Both the position numbers and the translations under genes were made by a program. A stretch of DNA of 22,730 nt, taken from positions 1-22,730 of IMG/VR virus record IMGVR_UViG_3300035703_000422, one strand, 5' to 3'. Positions within the stretch are counted from its first letter, which is position 1; each line of letters begins with the position of its first letter. The stretch is from a virus. The notes under the pieces were generated by a model that saw only the letters and a program-made list of their open reading frames with translations, was not told the DNA's origin and searched no databases. Of this stretch, positions 6,752 to 15,440 are shown one piece after another.

Positions 6752-9700
6752 TCAGTGAAGTCTTGATTTCAACTCGGCGAGCTCGCGCTTGAGTGCGACC
6801 AGCTCTTTCGCAAGCTCCACAGCGGATGCCATGGCGGCGTTGCCGTACGAGACGGACAGGGTGCCCATTTCGTCCGCAGCCTTGGTGATCGCCTCAGGCA
6901 GAACCGCTTGCAGCGATTGCGCAGAGACACCGACCTGCGTAATTCTCTCGCCGTCCGTACGGTCGTAAATACCGACCTTTACCGCAGCCAGTCGCTCGAC
7001 AAAGCTTTCCGGCATTGGGCGCCAGTTCGTCTTTAGCCGCTCGTCCGAGTACGCCGTCACGTTGCCGGACGCTTTGATCGAGTAGGACATACACGATCCG
7101 AAACCGCCGTTGATCAGCACCAACATGCCGTGACTATCAAGGTTGCCAGCAACGCCGCCTGCAGACGGGTAAGACCAAGCCATACCGTAAAGATTTCCGG
7201 CGCTTGTTCCGTCTGCCGGCAGCTTGTAGCTGTCGCCCATAGCGAACACGCCTTGATAGCGGGTCGATGAGTAAACGCCAACGATGCCGTTGCCGTAGTT
7301 GTCGTCGATGTAGAAGTTGCCGTTCGCGCGCGTGGCGCGAGCTGCCGTGATGTTCCAGCTTCCGCTTGCTCCGGACCCTGTCAGCGATGGTGAGTAGCTG
7401 TTGTAGTTGCCGGCATCGAGAACGGTGCATTCGGTTCCGCCGCCATACGTGCTTCTGTAGACGTATAGATATCCACTTGCCCAGCGATATTTCCAACCGT
7501 AGCTGTTTGCGTGCCAGCCAACGGTGTTCCCATCGGTTCCGCACATCAATGAAACGTTAGTATTGGCAGCGTCAAACTCAAGACCACCCCAACCGTTGCG
7601 GCTGCCATTTATTCTCCACGGACCGTAGGACGCATTGTTTGGATAGAAGTGCGCGTTATTGATCGTAGAGTAAAGCCCGCTGGCGTTAGCGAATTCAATC
7701 CATTCGTTGCTGTAATTCCTACCGGTGGTAGTCCAGCCGGGGCTGATTGTTAGGCGACCGGACATTGTTCCGCCAGATAGCGGAACGGCGTAGCTGCTGT
7801 AGTTGGCGGCGTGCAAAACTTGATTGCCAGCCTGAGTAATTGCGCCGCCTGCGTTGAAGCTGGCTGGCGTACGAAGCGCACGGAGATCGCCGGTGACGCT
7901 CGTGAACGATTCGGTCGTAGTCTGCGTCGCAGACCAGTTGCCGACCATATCCATGACGTTGTCGTAAAAACTGGCATTGTGGATCTTACGAAGCACGATC
8001 GTGCCGTATTCCCACGTCGATCCTGACGTGCCGAATACGACGCAGAACCGTCCGTCCTTCACGCCGAGGCGAACTTCTTTCCCGCACTGCCCGATGACGT
8101 TCGCGCTGACGTTGTACCAGCTAGTACTCCAGTTGTGACCGCCAACGATGACTGTCGATACAGCGTTTCCGTTGTACTCGTAAATGTCGAACACCATGTG
8201 AATCATGCCGTAGTTCGACGTGGTTCCCGGCAGGTAGAAGATGACCATGCCGGTTGAGGTGCTGCCCGCGCTCCAGTTGACGTTTGGTCGCGCGATATTG
8301 TTGCCCTGCTCAAAGTGAGAGCGGAGCGTCATGTTGCCTTGGTTGCTGATCGCGGCGACGTTGCCGAGCGTTTCAACCTCTCTGAATATCCAACCGCGAT
8401 TCGCGGTGGAGTTCATCGTGAAGTATGTAGCCCAGTCAGCAGACACAGCGCCGTACGTGCCGAAGTTTACGGTCTGCGCGAAATACAATCCGTACGTCGG
8501 CGAAGTCGGCGATCCGCTGTACAGATTGATTCCGATACCGGCTGCTGACCCTGAGTTGACGGTGATTCCGCTTCCCGCGTATGCAGCCTGCGACAGCGTA
8601 ATCGCGCCGCTTTCAAGGGATAGAAGGGGCTGCGAGCCATACCCGTAGCGGTCGAAAACAAAACGACTCGCGCTGAAGGTATGTGTTCCGCTGCTCGACG
8701 TCGAGATCGACGACCACGAATTTACGTTGCCAACCGTGCCGCCGTAGTAGATCGTCCCCGTAAGGTGCGTCGTTCCCTGCACACCAAGGTTGGCGTCTGT
8801 GTTGGTCGAGCCGCCAGCGGTAATTTGCGATGCCCGAATTGCGCCACTTACTGTGCCGCCGCTCAGCGGGAGTGCGTAGCTGCTGTAGTTACCAGCATGA
8901 AGCAGCGTATTGGAGCCGCCTTGGAGGAGTACCCCATCGCCACGAATGACAAAGTTGATGTCACCGGAGTCGGCGTTGCCGTCCTTAAAGACGATGGATT
9001 CCCCTCCAGACGTCGCAATGACAAGTCCGGCAGCACCGGTTCCGGTGTTGGCGAGGCTCTTGATGAACCCGCGCATCGAGTTCGCGCCGTCGCTGAACGT
9101 CAGCTGGTTCGCGGAACGGAATTCGACCTGCCCTGTGAGTTGACCGCCGCTTAATGGCAAAGCGTAGCCGCTGTAGTTCGCGCTGTGCAGCACCTGCTTG
9201 AACGAGTTCCACGTGTTGCTGTCCGTCTTATTGCGGAATTCAAATGTCCCGCCGTAAGTGACGTGCAGCTGCCACGGACCGACAGAGCCTCCTGCGTTGA
9301 ACGTCAGAATCGCGCTGCTATCACCCGTGTTATTACGGGTATAAAAGCCGTTCGACGTTGCAGAGTCCTGATTCGCCTGTGCGACAGACCCGCGATAGAT
9401 CATCCAGTCGGCGTTATTGGAGAGGTTACTCGCAGTTGCGGCGTTGCCGGTAATAGAGATTCCCCACGCCCCGCTCGCGCCGCTACCCGTAAGCGACGGG
9501 GAGTACGAGGTGTAGTTGCCGGCGTGGAGTACTTGGTTACCGCCTTGCTGAAGCGAGCCGCTAGAGACGTTTACGGCGCTACCGGAGACTTGCAGATTCG
9601 CGCTTGACGAGCCGAGATTTATGGCTGCGTAGCTTCCCGCATCACGGTCGTAGGCATACACAAAGCCTTGACCGGCAGATATGCCGATCTCAAGAGCAAG

Positions 9701-10501
9701 ACCGGTAGCAGAGCCTGTTGCGGGCGAGTTGTACCAGCCGCGAGCACGAATCTGACCTAGACTGTTGAGTTGATTTGCGGCGTTGTACGGCGTGTAGCCG
9801 AGCGCAGTCGTGACGTCAGACGAGCTCAGCGTGACCGCCCCGGTGCGCGTATTGAAGCTCGTTACGCCGCCGTCGATCTGAATGTTCCCAGAGCCGAGCA
9901 GCGAGTTTCCGTTCACCGTCTTAATGGACGTGCCGGAGACAAGCGTCGTCTGGTACGTGCTCGCTGCCGTGGAGCTCGTCAGGTACGGAGACAGCGCCGA
10001 GCTGGTGATGTATCCGCTGTCGTTCGTGAACGAACTGACGTTCGTGGGCGCCGTGTAGCTGAACACGCCGGTCGTGCTGTTGTACGACAGCGAACCTGAC
10101 GCACTGACGGAGCTCCGGGCACGCGCGGTCGTGAAGTACAGATTCGTACTGCCTTCAGTCACCGCATCGGTGCTGCCCGGGGAAGCCGAGATCTCCACGT
10201 ACGCCGAGCCTGACCATCGATAGGTCTTGTTCGTGTCGAGTACGACGTAGATCTTTCCTGTCTCGCCCGTTCCCGGGAGTGACAGGAAGTTCGCAGCCTC
10301 CACAACATCGTCGACATAGGACGGCAGCTGTGTAGATGGCACTTTACCGGAGCCATCCAACGAGGCGTAGCCACCAGCCACGCCCTTATTCGAGGCGGAC
10401 TCCTTCTGTCCCAGCTCTGTATTGAGATTGCTGAAGTTGCTATCAACCTCAGCATTGGACAGCGGTGAACCCTTTTCGGACCGGAGAGTAATGCTTGCCA
10501 T
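6752..10501 (-). CDS. Tail fibre / tail spike with C-terminal S74 intramolecular chaperone (1249 aa)
   Basis: A 1249-residue protein starting at an ATG with AGGGA six bases upstream. The N-terminus (ITLRSEKGSPLSNAEVDSNF, then GYASLDGSGKVPSTQLPSYV, then GKIYVVLDTNKTYRWSG) is a conserved virion-attachment region of phage fibres. The body contains about five spaced copies of LHAGNYSSYALPLSGG-like repeats, typical of trimeric fibre shafts, and the motif GNSLLGSGNIQ. The C-terminus holds a peptidase S74 domain: AYSDERLKTNW around Ser1152, a GVSAQSLQAVLPEAI segment, and a final coiled coil (ELVALKRELAELKSRLH). In this family the domain trimerises the fibre and then cuts itself off at the conserved Ser, which here would release about 98 residues. 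It is likely the main adhesin. Confidence 0.92.
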   Translation of the reverse strand: MASITLRSEKGSPLSNAEVDSNFSNLNTELGQKESASNKGVAGGYASLDGSGKVPSTQLPSYVDDVVEAANFLSLPGTGETGKIYVVLDTNKTYRWSGSAYVEISASPGSTDAVTEGSTNLYFTTARARSSVSASGSLSYNSTTGVFSYTAPTNVSSFTNDSGYITSSALSPYLTSSTAASTYQTTLVSGTSIKTVNGNSLLGSGNIQIDGGVTSFNTRTGAVTLSSSDVTTALGYTPYNAANQLNSLGQIRARGWYNSPATGSATGLALEIGISAGQGFVYAYDRDAGSYAAINLGSSSANLQVSGSAVNVSSGSLQQGGNQVLHAGNYTSYSPSLTGSGASGAWGISITGNAATASNLSNNADWMIYRGSVAQANQDSATSNGFYTRNNTGDSSAILTFNAGGSVGPWQLHVTYGGTFEFRNKTDSNTWNSFKQVLHSANYSGYALPLSGGQLTGQVEFRSANQLTFSDGANSMRGFIKSLANTGTGAAGLVIATSGGESIVFKDGNADSGDINFVIRGDGVLLQGGSNTLLHAGNYSSYALPLSGGTVSGAIRASQITAGGSTNTDANLGVQGTTHLTGTIYYGGTVGNVNSWSSISTSSSGTHTFSASRFVFDRYGYGSQPLLSLESGAITLSQAAYAGSGITVNSGSAAGIGINLYSGSPTSPTYGLYFAQTVNFGTYGAVSADWATYFTMNSTANRGWIFREVETLGNVAAISNQGNMTLRSHFEQGNNIARPNVNWSAGSTSTGMVIFYLPGTTSNYGMIHMVFDIYEYNGNAVSTVIVGGHNWSTSWYNVSANVIGQCGKEVRLGVKDGRFCVVFGTSGSTWEYGTIVLRKIHNASFYDNVMDMVGNWSATQTTTESFTSVTGDLRALRTPASFNAGGAITQAGNQVLHAANYSSYAVPLSGGTMSGRLTISPGWTTTGRNYSNEWIEFANASGLYSTINNAHFYPNNASYGPWRINGSRNGWGGLEFDAANTNVSLMCGTDGNTVGWHANSYGWKYRWASGYLYVYRSTYGGGTECTVLDAGNYNSYSPSLTGSGASGSWNITAARATRANGNFYIDDNYGNGIVGVYSSTRYQGVFAMGDSYKLPADGTSAGNLYGMAWSYPSAGGVAGNLDSHGMLVLINGGFGSCMSYSIKASGNVTAYSDERLKTNWRPMPESFVERLAAVKVGIYDRTDGERITQVGVSAQSLQAVLPEAITKAADEMGTLSVSYGNAAMASAVELAKELVALKRELAELKSRLH

Positions 10502-10534
10502 GCTGCTTCCCTAGCGACTAATGACGGGGTGGAA

Positions 10535-10553
10535 GGGCGTGGGTCTCACGCCC
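10535..10553 (-). promoter_or_regulatory. Stem-loop between the 153-aa gene and the tail fibre gene
   Basis: Perfect seven-base arms GGGCGTG (10535-10541) and CACGCCC (10547-10553) with a five-base loop. On the minus strand it lies six bases after the TGA of the 153-residue gene and is followed by TTCCACCCC, with no T run. It may protect mRNA ends or weaken read-through into the fibre gene. Confidence 0.5.
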
Positions 10554-10559
10554 GCCAAA

Positions 10560-11021
10560 TCACACTGCAGAGAGCGTGATCGTCCACGTAACCGTGAGCG
10601 CGTCGTCAGCAGCCTTGTTCACCACCGGGAACACAGTGCGGCAGAGCATGTCGCCAGCAGACGCATCGTTGAAGATGCCCGCCTCGGTCACGGCACCGGT
10701 CGCGTCGCCAGCCTCAAAAGAAGCGACGTACACAACCTTCTCGTTGTTCGTGCCAGCGATCGTGGTTGAGTCGAGCGCCTCACGTGAGCCGAGCAGGCTA
10801 ACGAGATCCGTCTGACCCGCAGCCGCGGCGGTCGTGCCCGAGCCGAGACCCATGTGGGACATGACACCCTTCGAGGTACCAACCATGCGGCTGATGATGT
10901 ACGCCAGACCAGCGTTGACGACGAGGTTGTCGACGTCCCGCTCATCCTTGACGTTGCCGTCTTTGTCGCGCAGAACGATGCTCAGGCGACCCTTCACCTT
11001 CAACTTTTCAAGACTGTTCAT
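10560..11021 (-). CDS. Minor phage structural protein (153 aa)
   Basis: A 153-residue protein with ATG preceded by GAGGG at six bases. It has VKGRLSIVLRDKDGNVKDE, then VVNAGLAYIISRM, then MGLGSGTTAAAAGQTDL, and ends with strands that include TVTWTITLSAV. This combination (an early G-x-V-K-D/E-x-R-D-V-x-N-L-V-V-N-A-G segment, then a M-x-x-G-x-G-T-T block and a late T-E-A-G-I-F motif) recurs in small structural proteins encoded next to phage fibres, which are often annotated only as phage tail or structural protein. The T-E-A-G-I-F strand is at about residues 115-120. No enzyme motif is seen. It likely forms part of the tail or the fibre attachment site. Confidence 0.7.
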   Translation of the reverse strand: MNSLEKLKVKGRLSIVLRDKDGNVKDERDVDNLVVNAGLAYIISRMVGTSKGVMSHMGLGSGTTAAAAGQTDLVSLLGSREALDSTTIAGTNNEKVVYVASFEAGDATGAVTEAGIFNDASAGDMLCRTVFPVVNKAADDALTVTWTITLSAV

Positions 11022-11035
11022 TTATAACCCTCACA

Positions 11036-12475
11036 TCAAGTGAATGAACGAGAACTTCCAACGTAGTCCTCTGCGAAATACGAGAAGTCGCAGTACCCCT
11101 GCGATCGCAGCGTTCCCGAACTGCCGATCGCAACGGAGTCAAATTTGCCGAGCTCGGGAGCCAGTACGCTGGCGTCCGACACCGTGGATGCATCTGCCCT
11201 GCTAGTGCTAAACGCTTTTGCGATCAGCTGTGATACAGCGAGCGCGTCGTTTGGCTCGCGCAGGTAGACCACGGTCAGCAAAATGGTGTCTGAGAATTGC
11301 GCCGCATCGGACGGCGCTTTGATGAATGACGAATAAATTGCGTCGGTGAGCTGCGCGGCGTCTTCGACAGACTTGCCAGCCGCCAGAGCCACGGCATCCA
11401 CCAGTGCAGCGGTGTCCTCACGAACCTTTTCGTAGGCTGCCTCGTAGGCATCAGCTGCCCCGGAGCCGTCCGCTAGGACCTTGCCGAGCGCATAGTTGCT
11501 GTCGTCCGTCAGCCCCGCCCCGTCTGCGAGTCCCTTATCGACGCTGCTCGCGCGGCTGTCCGTGATGGCGGCTAGGTCAGAGGTGGATTTCTGTAAGTCC
11601 AGAGCTTTCTGCTCAATGACTTGACCCGAGTCCGCGAGCGACTTCTCGAACGCCGTAAACAGGGCGTCTAACAGCTGTCCCGTGTCAGAGAGTGCCTTAG
11701 CTACCCCTAGTGTCGAAAAGTCGACAGCTGTTGCCGTGTCGTCGAAGTACCGGGCGTAGTTGACCTGCCGGTAGAAGACATCCCCCGCCCCGGCGACGTT
11801 GCTTGTTGTCTTGAAGAAGAAGACCTCTTGGTCGTCCTCGGCAGAGGCAGCGCCGTCGATGTCGTCGGTCGCGCCGACCCCGTCGAACAGGGGCTTGCTC
11901 AGATCTCGGTAGGCGACGTCCGCGGTGACCGCAATGTCCGCCACGTTCTTGGCAAACTGGGCATGCGCCTCGTCCACCAGCTGGGCGGCGTCGGCGACGT
12001 TCTTGGTCAGGTTGACCGTGGCGTCCTCGGCGACCGTGCCGGCGTCCGTAAGCAGCTTGGCGACGCTGTTGAAGAGCGCGTCAGACAGCACAGGATCGTC
12101 CCTGAGCGCCTTGGCGAAGAAGTACGCCCGAGTCTCAGTCGCCGTCACGCCCTCCCCTAGTGCCTTCTGCAGCGCCAGAATCTGGGCATCCGTCAGGCTG
12201 GCAGCGTCCGTGGCGCTCTTGTCGAACTGAGCGACGTAGCGGTCGATCGCACCAAGGGTGTCGGCGAGCTTCTTGGAGAAGTCCTGACGCAGGGCGTCCT
12301 GCGCCGAGACCGTCTCGTCGCGCTCGATGAGAATCAGGAATAGTCCGATCTCGTAGACCAGCTTGAGGGCGGAGGCTTGAAAGGCAGCGGCAAGGGCGCC
12401 GGCAGAGGTGGTCGCGCTGATCGTCGAGGCGGTGATGACGCTCTTGAGCGTCGTCCACGCAGCGGTCAGTTTCAC
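11036..12475 (-). CDS. Repeat-rich phage structural protein, K-x-L-A-D repeats (479 aa)
   Basis: Start is a GTG that overlaps the TGA of the upstream gene (GTGA), with AGGA six bases before it. After an N-terminal helix-like segment the protein is built of degenerate repeats of about 18-22 residues with the core F/L-x-K-x-L/V-A/S-D-x-x-x-x-x-D-A. Examples are LTKNVADAAQLVDEA, FAKNVADIAVTADVA, VAKALSDTGQLLDAL, FEKSLADSGQVIE, VDKGLADGAGLTDDS and LGKVLADGSGAADA. The protein is strongly acidic. The last 40 residues (SQGYCDFSYFAEDYVG) differ and may be a capping or attachment domain. Similar repeats occur in structural proteins of other phages, with no known function. Gene order places it in the tail. 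Confidence 0.7.
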   Translation of the reverse strand: MKLTAAWTTLKSVITASTISATTSAGALAAAFQASALKLVYEIGLFLILIERDETVSAQDALRQDFSKKLADTLGAIDRYVAQFDKSATDAASLTDAQILALQKALGEGVTATETRAYFFAKALRDDPVLSDALFNSVAKLLTDAGTVAEDATVNLTKNVADAAQLVDEAHAQFAKNVADIAVTADVAYRDLSKPLFDGVGATDDIDGAASAEDDQEVFFFKTTSNVAGAGDVFYRQVNYARYFDDTATAVDFSTLGVAKALSDTGQLLDALFTAFEKSLADSGQVIEQKALDLQKSTSDLAAITDSRASSVDKGLADGAGLTDDSNYALGKVLADGSGAADAYEAAYEKVREDTAALVDAVALAAGKSVEDAAQLTDAIYSSFIKAPSDAAQFSDTILLTVVYLREPNDALAVSQLIAKAFSTSRADASTVSDASVLAPELGKFDSVAIGSSGTLRSQGYCDFSYFAEDYVGSSRSFT

Positions 12476-12810
12476 CCGATGTCCTCACGGACGCGGAACT
12501 TCAGCAGGTCATAGACGGTCTGGCGAGCGCCCGTGGCAGCCCAGTAGACCTCGATCTCGCCTTCGTAGTCGCCGGCGTCGACGTTCAGGTCGCCCGTCTG
12601 CCACGCAATGACAGCCTTGCCGAGCGTGGCTTCCTGCGGATTCACAATGCCCTGCCGGGAGAACAGCGGAGCCGTGCCGCCCACCTCGCGGAAGTGCAGC
12701 GTGACCGTAGCGCCGGTGAGGTCAATGACTTCCCCGGTGTTCTCGTCGGTCAGCGTGACACGCACCTGAGGGCGGGTGTCGCCCTGTACCAGCTTGATCT
12801 TCTCTGCCAT
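12472..12810 (-). CDS. BppU N-terminal-like phage protein (112 aa)
   Basis: A 112-residue protein whose ATG is preceded by AGGAG at six bases, placed inside the end of the upstream gene. The pattern KLVQGDTRPQVRVTLTDENT, then VIDLTGATVTLHFREVGG, then DAGDYEGEIEVYW fits the immunoglobulin-like BppU_N/baseplate upper-protein domain (Q-G-D-x-x-P-x-x-x-x-x-L-T-D, then V-D-L-T-G-A-T-V-x-x-x-x-R). In other phages this domain links receptor-binding proteins to the tail. Its gene is joined to the repeat protein by GTGA and follows two adaptor-like genes, so a connector or fibre-docking role is plausible. The fold assignment rests on motif resemblance only. Confidence 0.65.
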   Translation of the reverse strand: MAEKIKLVQGDTRPQVRVTLTDENTGEVIDLTGATVTLHFREVGGTAPLFSRQGIVNPQEATLGKAVIAWQTGDLNVDAGDYEGEIEVYWAATGARQTVYDLLKFRVREDIG

Positions 12811-12811
12811 G

Positions 12812-13462
12812 TCAGACTCCTGTCAGGCGGACGCGCAGGTCCGCGCGCGTGTGTCCACGGGATGCGCGCTGGCGAGCGACGTTGATGCCGCTATTGAACG
12901 CAGCCAATGCGAGACTCGCCGCCGGACCATTGGTCCACGGTTTGCTCGCCATGCTGAGTAATCGGTATTTCGCCCCGTGAGAGACCGTCTCGGCGTAGTC
13001 CTCAAACAGGACGTCCTCGAAGGTCTCGGCACTGCGGGTGGGCTTCAGAGCCGCCCGTACGGTCAGCCCGTTGGGCACGGTGTCCTTGGGGATCGGGTAG
13101 ACCGTGAAGGTCCGCTCGTCCTTCTGGATGAACATGCGCGGGTCAGAGCGATCCTTGTCGGCGCCCGTGAACAGCGTGTTGTAGACCTCGGCGTTGTGGA
13201 CGTTGTCCGGCGCCGTGGGCGTGAGCTCGACGTCCTTGTACCAAACGCGCAGCAGCCGGGTGACCAGCTGGTCGGTGGGCGGGTCAATGTCGTAGTCCGT
13301 GATCCCCTTCACCACCGTGACTGGGTCAAGGTCGCGCTGAATGATCAGCGTCTTCTCGCAGAACTCGATGAGCGCCGCGCGGATTGCCACGTCGGCGGTC
13401 ACCTCGGGGCATCCCGGTACCTCGGGGATGACGTACTGATAGAAGTCGCTGAGCGTCGCCAT
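12812..13462 (-). CDS. Phage adaptor / head-tail joining-like protein (216 aa)
   Basis: A 216-residue protein starting at an ATG fused to the upstream stop (TAATG). The segment LSDFYQYVIPEVPGCPEVTA, then IRAALIEFCEKTLIIQRDLDP and GITDYDIDPPTDQLVTRLLRVW resembles small adaptor proteins that follow the capsid gene in many podoviruses. The C-terminal half contains DPRMFIQKDERTFTVYPIPK and a helical, Ala-rich end. The companion gene just upstream looks like a related adaptor. A position between the portal and the tail nozzle is inferred from gene order and length. It has no membrane or enzyme motifs. Confidence 0.65.
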   Translation of the reverse strand: MATLSDFYQYVIPEVPGCPEVTADVAIRAALIEFCEKTLIIQRDLDPVTVVKGITDYDIDPPTDQLVTRLLRVWYKDVELTPTAPDNVHNAEVYNTLFTGADKDRSDPRMFIQKDERTFTVYPIPKDTVPNGLTVRAALKPTRSAETFEDVLFEDYAETVSHGAKYRLLSMASKPWTNGPAASLALAAFNSGINVARQRASRGHTRADLRVRLTGV

Positions 13463-14160
13463 TACGCCACCTCAAGGGTCGCGGACTTCGGCGGCGTACC
13501 GTCCATGTTCGCCACGTTCGGCGAGGTCGCGATGCGCTTGCGGTTACCAATGCCCAGTGAATTGGCAAACATCTGGTAGTGCATGCCGGCGCGCTGGACG
13601 TTCCCGGCGTACTCGGCGTCCTTGCTGAACGCGCGGTACAGGATGTAGTCGAGCAACACGCCAGCGTAAATGTCCTCGTTCTCAAGGACAGTCGTCGAGG
13701 ACAGCTGTTGGTCAGTGATGTCGACCGGCGACTTGGAGTACACGACCTCCAGCTTGTGACCAGCGGTGGCAGGCGGATAGACGTAGAACGTCTTCGGGCT
13801 GCGCTCATCGAACATGAAGTGCTTCAGGTTCGTCGAGGCAGTCTCCGTGTGCCAGTCTGGGCGCTGGGCATCGAGGATCTCGCGCTCAACAATTCGCACG
13901 GAACGACCCACCACGTCAGCGGCGGATACGTTGCGCACGGCGTCGAGGAAGCGATTGCCGTCCGAGGGGATGGTCTGCTTCGAGCCGGCTACCAGCGTCA
14001 ATGTGCTGGTCGAGGAATAGATGTCCGGGCGATGAATCGCAAGCTCGCGCCGTCCGTCATTCAGGTAACGGAGCAACTCGGCTTGCGTCCAGCGCACATT
14101 CGTCGTGTCCTGCAGAATGTCACCCGCACGGGTGAGCAACTCATTCGGTGTCTGTGCCAT
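13462..14160 (-). CDS. Phage adaptor protein, DUF6682-like (232 aa)
   Basis: A 232-residue protein with ATG preceded by GGAG, starting inside the end of the 64-residue gene (20-base overlap). The N-terminus (LLTRAGDILQDTTNVRWTQA, then ELLRYLNDGRRELAIHRPDI) is the hallmark of a phage adaptor family (A-x-x-x-L-x-D, then R-W-x-x-x-E-L-L-x-Y-L-N-x-x-x-R-E). A strand-rich middle with TIPSDGNRFLDAVRN and a FYVYPPATAG motif follows. In this family the protein sits at the portal-tail junction. The family name is from memory; the role fits the gene order of capsid first and adaptor next. Confidence 0.75.
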   Translation of the reverse strand: MAQTPNELLTRAGDILQDTTNVRWTQAELLRYLNDGRRELAIHRPDIYSSTSTLTLVAGSKQTIPSDGNRFLDAVRNVSAADVVGRSVRIVEREILDAQRPDWHTETASTNLKHFMFDERSPKTFYVYPPATAGHKLEVVYSKSPVDITDQQLSSTTVLENEDIYAGVLLDYILYRAFSKDAEYAGNVQRAGMHYQMFANSLGIGNRKRIATSPNVANMDGTPPKSATLEVA

Positions 14161-14335
14161 TAGTTTCTCCGTCAGTCTGGATCGCGACTTTCTTTCTGCG
14201 AGCCTTTTTCATCTCAGGCTGCTCAGATACAAGCACCTCAGGCTTGGGATCTTCGTAGATGTCGTACTCGCCACTGTCCATGAGGACCTTGTGGTAGACG
14301 TAGACATCGCCTGTTTGCTTGTGTCTCAGAAGCAT
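14141..14335 (-). CDS. Hypothetical small phage protein (64 aa)
   Basis: A 64-residue protein with ATG preceded by AGGA and placed directly after the capsid-gene terminator. It starts MLLRHKQTGDVYVYHKVL, a short beta hairpin that recurs in small phage proteins encoded between capsid and adaptor genes. It ends in a basic patch (KKARRKKVAIQ) followed by an acidic tail. Its stop overlaps the adaptor start by 20 bases, suggesting coupled translation. Possible roles are capsid decoration or head completion, but nothing in the sequence decides between them. Confidence 0.6.
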   Translation of the reverse strand: MLLRHKQTGDVYVYHKVLMDSGEYDIYEDPKPEVLVSEQPEMKKARRKKVAIQTDGETNGTDTE

Positions 14336-14344
14336 GTGATTCCT

Positions 14345-14382
14345 ATAAAAGAAAAGGACCGGGGGAGGATGCCCTCCCCCAG
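14345..14382 (-). terminator. Intrinsic-type terminator after the major capsid gene
   Basis: Perfect eight-base arms GGGGGAGG (14361-14368) and CCTCCCCC (14373-14380) with a four-base loop. On the minus strand the stem is followed by GGTCC and then TTTTCTTTTATAG. Position, 20 bases after the capsid stop, and the T-rich tail make this the best terminator in the window. It would leave the capsid message as a strong, partly separate transcript. Confidence 0.75.
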
Positions 14383-14400
14383 CCCCGGTGCGCCTATGAA

Positions 14401-15387
14401 TTAGGCGTAGAAGAAGCCCTCGGCAAGAGCTTCCGGCTTGATCACCTTGTAGCCGTAGACGTTCAATCCACGGACGAGGTTGCCGAAGGTCGTCTGCGAG
14501 CGCAGCGACTCCACCTTGGTCACCTGAGAGGCGAACGTGATGGCGTCGTTGGTGCCGGCATAGACGTAGGTGCCCTTCACGGTGCCCACGCCAGCGTCGC
14601 CAGCTTCGCGAGTCGCGCCAGTGGCGGTCGGGAGCAGGTTGCTGACATAGAGCGTGAAGCGGTCAACCATGCCGAGGCGACCGTTGCGGAGCGGCGACAT
14701 GTTGTCACCCGAGATCGAGGCGTCCTTCAAATCGGACGTCTTGATGAGGGCGGCAAGCCACGCCGGGATCACCATCCAGCGACCCACTTCCGGCACGTTC
14801 TGCTCGTCGAGAACCTGACCCATGGCAACGATCTTCTCGATCACGTTGTCCTTGGTCAGCTTCGCGCCAGTCAAACCGCCGGTGGCGTTGCCGTCACCGA
14901 GGTTGATGTTGGCAGAGAGAGCGCCCGCGGCAGCGCCTTGGTTGGCGGCAGCAGCGGCGTTCTTCACGCCAGCGAGCACGTCGGTGTCGATCGCGATCTT
15001 CATCTGCTGAGCGGCATCGTTCGTGAAGATGTCCATCAGCTTGAGATCGCTCTGCACGTCGTCCACGTCGTCAACGACGACTTGGAAGTACTTGCCCTTG
15101 TCGATCAAGAGCTCAACCACACCGCCGGTCGGAACCTGCGAGGTCAGAGCCTGACCCTTGGTGTAGTTCGAGATGGTGATCGACGGGATCGTGCGGATCT
15201 CGACCTTGTCGCCCTGATCCTTGATCTCGCCTTCCCAGTCGTTGTTCGTGATCGACGACAAAACCGTCGACTGATAGAACTTGACCTGAAGCTTGCCAGA
15301 CCAAATCTGCGGGATGAAAACGCCAGCGTAGCTGTCGCTGGTGCCCGAAGCGGCACCGTAGTAGTTGTTAGAGACTGCGAGAGACAT
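14401..15387 (-). CDS. Major capsid protein, HK97-fold type (328 aa)
   Basis: A 328-residue protein with ATG preceded by AGGAG at six bases and no overlap with its neighbours. The sequence shows the usual capsid layout: N-terminal FIPQIWSGKLQVKFYQSTVL, a beta segment with GDKVEIRTIPSITISNY, a helix with DDVDDVQSDLKLMDIFTND, a long central helix region DVLAGVKNAAAAANQGAAAG, then MVIPAWLAALIKTSDLKDA (a common capsid P-domain motif) and a C-terminal segment with NDAITFASQVTKVESLRSQT. It follows scaffold and portal genes and carries its own terminator, consistent with the most highly made virion protein. No fused protease is visible. Confidence 0.88.
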   Translation of the reverse strand: MSLAVSNNYYGAASGTSDSYAGVFIPQIWSGKLQVKFYQSTVLSSITNNDWEGEIKDQGDKVEIRTIPSITISNYTKGQALTSQVPTGGVVELLIDKGKYFQVVVDDVDDVQSDLKLMDIFTNDAAQQMKIAIDTDVLAGVKNAAAAANQGAAAGALSANINLGDGNATGGLTGAKLTKDNVIEKIVAMGQVLDEQNVPEVGRWMVIPAWLAALIKTSDLKDASISGDNMSPLRNGRLGMVDRFTLYVSNLLPTATGATREAGDAGVGTVKGTYVYAGTNDAITFASQVTKVESLRSQTTFGNLVRGLNVYGYKVIKPEALAEGFFYA

Positions 15388-15440
15388 AAATTACTCCTGT
15401 GAATGTTGTCTCTGCCGCACCTCTAGTTGGTTGCTTTATA

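Noticed and set aside
13579-14163. 194-residue plus-strand open frame
   Set aside because: Antisense to the adaptor gene; no ribosome site and no recognisable domain.
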